Assembly: GCA_026686845.1 (NCBI GenBank)
Contig: JAIVEN010000012.1
Span: 10,108,501-10,172,500 of the forward strand
Source of the DNA: Adenanthera pavonina
Lineage: Eukaryota; Streptophyta; Magnoliopsida; Fabales; Fabaceae
Direction of reading: 5' to 3'
Length of the DNA stretch: 64,000 nucleotides
In this document: piece after piece, positions 59,569 to 64,000 of the stretch
Layout: each line of letters begins with the position of its first letter
Numbering within the stretch: position 1 is the first letter of the stretch
Translations under genes and position numbers: made by a program
Notes under the pieces: generated by a model
Database searches by the model: none
Told to the model about the DNA's origin: nothing
Seen by the model: only the letters and a program-made list of their open reading frames with translations

Positions 59569-62114
59569 TGTAGTATCCCAAAATTTTACTGGATACTAAA
59601 TAATGAAAAAGGACATAATTAATGATAATGCAAAATGTACAAGGAATTCGCAAAAACGAACAGACATCGTTTTGCTTGAATAAGGGCAAAGAGATCATTT
59701 TTCCCGATTGGACTGAAAAATAAGAAAATTATATTTTTTCCCCTAAAGAATTTCAAAGATGGCATCCATATCCCAAAAGTATTAAAAAAATATGGAGAAA
59801 GAAATAGAAAAGTTTTGGGCAAAATTACACTTAATGACCTGAAAGTTTCAGAAATTATAATTTAACCCCGAGTCAAGGGCAATTTTGTAAATATGAAAAA
59901 TTACTGTCACAATGAAGCCCTCGATGAGAGAAGTCCAATGCTATATGGCACTAAGGGTTAATGTTCAAGAATAAGGAAATAATCAATGCCGAGTATCCAA
60001 AAGTAACAGTAAACCGATAAAGAAATTGTGGGCTCTACCGATGGTTAAAAAGAAACTAGGACAGAATATGGACTATACACAGATACCATTTGGGACAGAA
60101 TAATTATGAAAATATAAAAATAAAATTAGAATAGTCCTATAGCCAAAAAATGCTAAGTTACTATAAAAGGGAATTTACCGGTACAGTTAAAAAATACCCG
60201 GATTGAGGTATATTTGGATCAGGAAAATTTGGGTAATTTTTGGACACATTTCCCTCTCTCCCTTGTGTGAATTGCTGCAGCCCATTAAGCTAACCAATCT
60301 TCTCAAAAAGTTAGGAAAACTTGCTAAGTAAGGAGACAAAAAAGTAACTTTGGTTGATTTATTTAATTAACCATGGTTAAGGGGGTAATTAACCACTTAA
60401 ACCCTTCCCTTTCTTCACCATTTCAGAATGAACCAACAGCTAAAATAGAGGAAGAAAATGCAAGAAAAGGAAGGGGAAAAAGAGGGAGAAAAGGAAGAGG
60501 AATCATAGGAAAATCGAAGAACAAGTTGGTAAGCTTCTATATTACCACCTTAAGCTTATTATCTATGGCTTTCAAAGCACGTTTTATGTTTTAGTTTGCT
60601 TCCTCTCCACCTTAGGGTTTCAGCCAAATAAGGGTTTTAGCAAAGGAATGAGTTTTGAACCATTAAACTTATGGAAAAGCTTAGATTAACCACTAGAAGC
60701 ATGAATGGTTTGAAGTGATTTGAAGGAAATCTTTTTCAATCACTTTGAGACAATTTCGGTCAGAACAAGGACAGTATTTAGAGTTGAAAATTCATGACTT
60801 TGACCTCAAAAATGGATTCCCCATGGTCCAAAACCTTAAGAACAAGTGTGTTGTACAAAGAAAGATCAAAGAAAAACTAAGTGAAAAATTTAGGTTTTAG
60901 TGTGTACAGTATTGTATAATTCCGAAAAACTGATGGCTAAATTGGTTCAATGATGATGTGGGAAGGTTCAAGGAAGTGTTAGGAGACTCAGGAAGTGGCA
61001 TACCAAGTTTGGAGAGCAAGGGAGCATCATAAGGTAGTTAATTTCCCATACTTGGATTATATTATCATGTTTGTTTTCAATGTACTTTATGCCTTGTCAT
61101 ATGATTGCAATGATATTTTGGGATGATTTATGTGTATTGGCTGAGTTGATTGAGGGGCATCGAGACCTTGGGATGTTCATTTGTCAAAATGAAACTATGC
61201 CAAAAATTTTATGAATTCATATTACGCAAATGTGTTAATGTATTCATAATGTGTTATCTTAATGTTTTCATACTTAATATGATGATGTGATGGCATGTTG
61301 GGTGTTAACTACTGAGATTCTTTGAATCTCACCCTCCTAAATATTAACCATGAATAGGTAGCAACAATGGCAAGACCACCAAGGAAGAAAAAGGAAAGGA
61401 GAAAGAATTTGGCCATTAACTTGATAATTCTAGCAATGGCCATGAGCTTTGACTTTTTGTGTAAATTTATAAATGTGATGTTAAGTATGTTTCTTCAAGT
61501 TTTTATGATGCCTTTGGTCTTAGCTAAAGTACGGTGTAGTATGAAAATGATGTATGGCCATGTAAATATTTTATGGCTTTTGTTTTGCAAAGTAGTAAGA
61601 TATACATGGTCGTCTTGACCTATGTAGAGTAACATGCCACTATTTTGACTCTTTAACGTATAAAGTACAAATAATGTATATGGTTGAAAAGTAGACAAAC
61701 AGAGCTTTAAGATGATCTAAAGATCACTCAAATTGGATGTGTGAGCAATATTTTGAGGATTTTTATATTTAATTCCAATTAAAATGATTATTTTGCAGTT
61801 TTTGTATAAATTGTGAAATTTCACAGAATTTGCTATACAGATAAGTATAATCATTACTTTGACTTATATTTTTTCCATGTAGATAAGGTTATAAGTTATC
61901 CCTAGAGACTTGAATCACATACATGTGATTTTTATTGATTTAGTTATGATTTTCTAAAGTTTAATCAGAATAAATAAATTCGTTAAATGAATAGTGACCA
62001 AAATTGGAAAAAATTTGATTATGGTATTTATTGTGATTCAAGATCCTACTATGATATAAATGGACTTTAGAATGATTAAACACATGGGAAATGGGCCCTA
62101 AGACAGGTGTTACA
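59569..62114 (+). mobile_element. solo LTR (family A) in the family-C LTR
   Basis: Starts TGTAGTATCCC and ends GGTGTTACA; flanked by TTTAT (59564-59568) and ATTAT (62115-62119), one mismatch. Same length class as 51356-53897. Confidence 0.85.
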
Positions 62115-62119
62115 ATTAT

Positions 62120-63507
62120 GTATTAAACAAAGTGAGAAACTCATGAAAGTCCAAATTCTGTGCGCTCTTGAGATGAATAGTAACCATAGCTAGAGATGGA
62201 ATTTGGTAATTCTGAGGCCATATTTGAATTCCTCACAAAACATTACATGGAATAAAGGTATTATTCATCATTTTTGAGTCAGCAATGAATATTTGGTGAT
62301 TTTTTTAAGAATAAGGGTTTAATTACGTCCAAATTGAGAATTATGAGGAATTTGAATTGAGGGAGTGATCTAATGGCTCTATTTGGATTGTTTATTGATA
62401 TGAACATGTTATACATGTTGTATAGGTGAAATTAAGCCCAACATCCAATTGGTGAACCACTTGAATTCAAGCCAATTAGAAGCTAAAGTAAAGGTAGCGA
62501 TTATGTATATTTATGTTAAATCATGTATTTAATGTCTTTGCATTGTTTTCCATGCTTGCTTGGTGATTTGAGACCAGAATGAATGTTATATAATGCTTGG
62601 AATGGTTATGGCCATATTGAATTCCTTACTTGAATTACCAAGTTTTATGATGTATGTTGTGCATGGCTATGTTAACATAAGGTGAAGACTTGATATTTGA
62701 TTTAATGTATGCTACACATAATTTCTACTAAGGTTTGCTCAAAACCTTACCCCTTTTCCCATGACTCACCATGAATAGGTACAAGAGCTCTAATGGACAA
62801 AGGAAAGGAGAAAGAATGACTGTGAATTGTTTTTTGTACCTTACTTTTGTATGAAGTTGTAAAATGCAGAATAATATGTTAATGCAGTAGAAAATGCATG
62901 ATAATCTCCAGTTCTGGATTTTGTGATATGACATTATGTTCTACCAAGTCTCATTCCAATATGAGTTCATTTACATGGGTTTTACCAAGCAAATTTCAAT
63001 ATGTATTGAAACAGGGCATTTTCCAAATGTATCGTTTAGTTTGTCTCTATTATGTACTTATTGTGATTTTGTGTTTCTTATATTTTTACACCAAATATAG
63101 GACATCTAAATATTTAAAATGACACCTAATTCACTCCATTTGGAGTTATATAGAGAAAGTTATGATTTTTCAAAGTTAAGGCAGAGATGTCGGAATTTCT
63201 AGAAAGACCAAATAATAGGGGAAATTTGGTGAATTAAACTGTATTAATTGGCCAAATGAATACTTCTGGAATTATTTTTCTCATGTAAAGGATTTGAAGA
63301 GATTTAATCGAACGCTTGAATCACCTCAAAAGGATATTTTTAAAATTAGTTATGAATTTTTAAAGTTGGTCAAAAATCTGAAAAATGCCATATAAACAAT
63401 AACCCGAGAAAAAGAAAAATTTTGTGATTTTTGATCTTCTAATGATTCAAGTACATGAGAAATGATTCCAAATTGCATGTTTTCAAGTATAAAAGTAAGT
63501 CATGACA
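62120..63507 (+). repeat. right part of family-C LTR
   Basis: Completes the LTR that starts at 42481 and ends GTCATGACA at 63507. Contains the LTR-typical CTCACCATGAATAGGTAC near 62765. No gene. Confidence 0.6.
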
Positions 63508-64000
63508 AGTGCCAGAGTCTTCACTAGAAATGTTAGTCATAGAAAGAGGGTGTGAGACAAAGTCTCAATAACCAGGAACATACAAAGGCAACATATATAT
63601 AATTCATACAGTAATGTACATGGTGCTATGAATGCAAAATGTAATGGAATGCATGTCTCCCTTAACACGGCTAGAACCACGGGCTAGCGTCATAACAAGA
63701 CATTTTCATATAGGTGATTTCCTTCCAACAGCTGGTGAAGACTGATTCCGGGACAACTCCAAGCTCACATAACACTAGTGCAGGTAGCCAAAGGTGACAC
63801 TAATGCTTGGACCATTGATCTCCTTTCCTTGGACCACTGTGAATTGGCGATGATTTAGGGAAAATGCAGTCTACTACTGTCTAGATCTTCTTGGCCATGG
63901 GACAGGATATAGTAGTAGGGAACCTTCTCCAAATCATCATATCATATCAATAATCATCATTCTCATATCATAACTCATCATCACCCCAACATCCATCTCA

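Larger units (their letters stand above)
42481..63507 (+). mobile_element. solo LTR (family C), ~3 kb, split by Tekay-2 and another solo LTR
   Basis: Starts TGTCATATCC at 42481 and ends GTCATGACA at 63507. Target duplication AGTGT (42476-42480) and AGTGC (63508-63512), one transition apart. Its own pieces are 42481-42907, 58401-59568 and 62120-63507, about 3 kb in all. It holds LTR-like motifs shared with family A, such as CACCATGAATAGGTA near 62768. No internal genes of its own. Confidence 0.75.
41649..64000 (-). mobile_element. minus-strand family-D LTR running off the window, host of the right nest
   Basis: Begins TGTAACAACCTACC at 41649, the complement of an LTR 3' end. Pieces 41649-42480 and 63508-64000 join into one sequence when the nested solo LTR is removed; the right piece is the reverse complement of sequence near 15240-15540. 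The other LTR end lies beyond 64000. A short frame at 42096-42398 has no recognisable domain. Confidence 0.6.

Overview
This window is repeat-rich intergenic DNA from a flowering plant, most likely a eudicot. The evidence is the element types: Sirevirus-type Ty1/copia elements with an extra ORF after pol, chromodomain-bearing Ty3/gypsy (Tekay/Del-like) elements with long LTRs, and a CACTA transposon. Base composition is AT-rich. The species cannot be named from the sequence. I found no intact host gene, tRNA, rRNA or CRISPR array, and nearly every coding region is a decayed transposon gene.

Left part (1-21050). The 3' half of a Sirevirus (Sire-1, 1-6697) sits in the gag region of a decayed Tekay-like element (Tekay-1, 6698-12707, 3' LTR from 10861). 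Next come remnants of an old LTR (12708-16480) holding a solo LTR (13085-14998, target duplication TGCAT), an unassigned stretch with alternating inverted 15-mers (16956-17011), an LTR fragment (18500-19880) and a CACTA-like right end (to 21050).

Middle nest (21051-41389). Four layers are resolved by exact target-site duplications. The outermost is a Sirevirus LTR of a different subfamily (Sire-3). Inside it is a solo gypsy LTR (TSD ACTAA). Inside that is a CACTA element (21274-37804, TSD AAT). Inside that is a complete but mutated Sirevirus (Sire-2, 23390-35215, TSD CAAAA) with PBS, gag with two zinc knuckles, protease, integrase, RT, RNase H, an envelope-position ORF, PPT and two 1.67-kb LTRs.

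Right nest (41649-64000). A minus-strand LTR running off the window contains a ~3-kb solo LTR (42481-63507, TSD AGTGT/AGTGC). That solo LTR contains a complete minus-strand Tekay-like element (Tekay-2, 42908-58395, TSD ATTTC) and another solo LTR (59569-62114). Tekay-2 is itself split by two solo LTRs (47262-49042, TSD CTACC; 51356-53897, TSD CAGCC/CAACC).

The least ordinary signals are four. (1) Tekay-2 has an additional ORF between its primer-binding site and gag, built from two tandem related modules and an acidic tail. (2) An array of short alternating-orientation words is shared by the Sirevirus LTR and the pol-env spacer. (3) Sire-1 carries an exact second copy of its polypurine tract inside the env-position ORF. 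(4) The two Sirevirus copies share one premature stop in RT, which suggests they descend from an already defective or trans-mobilised lineage.
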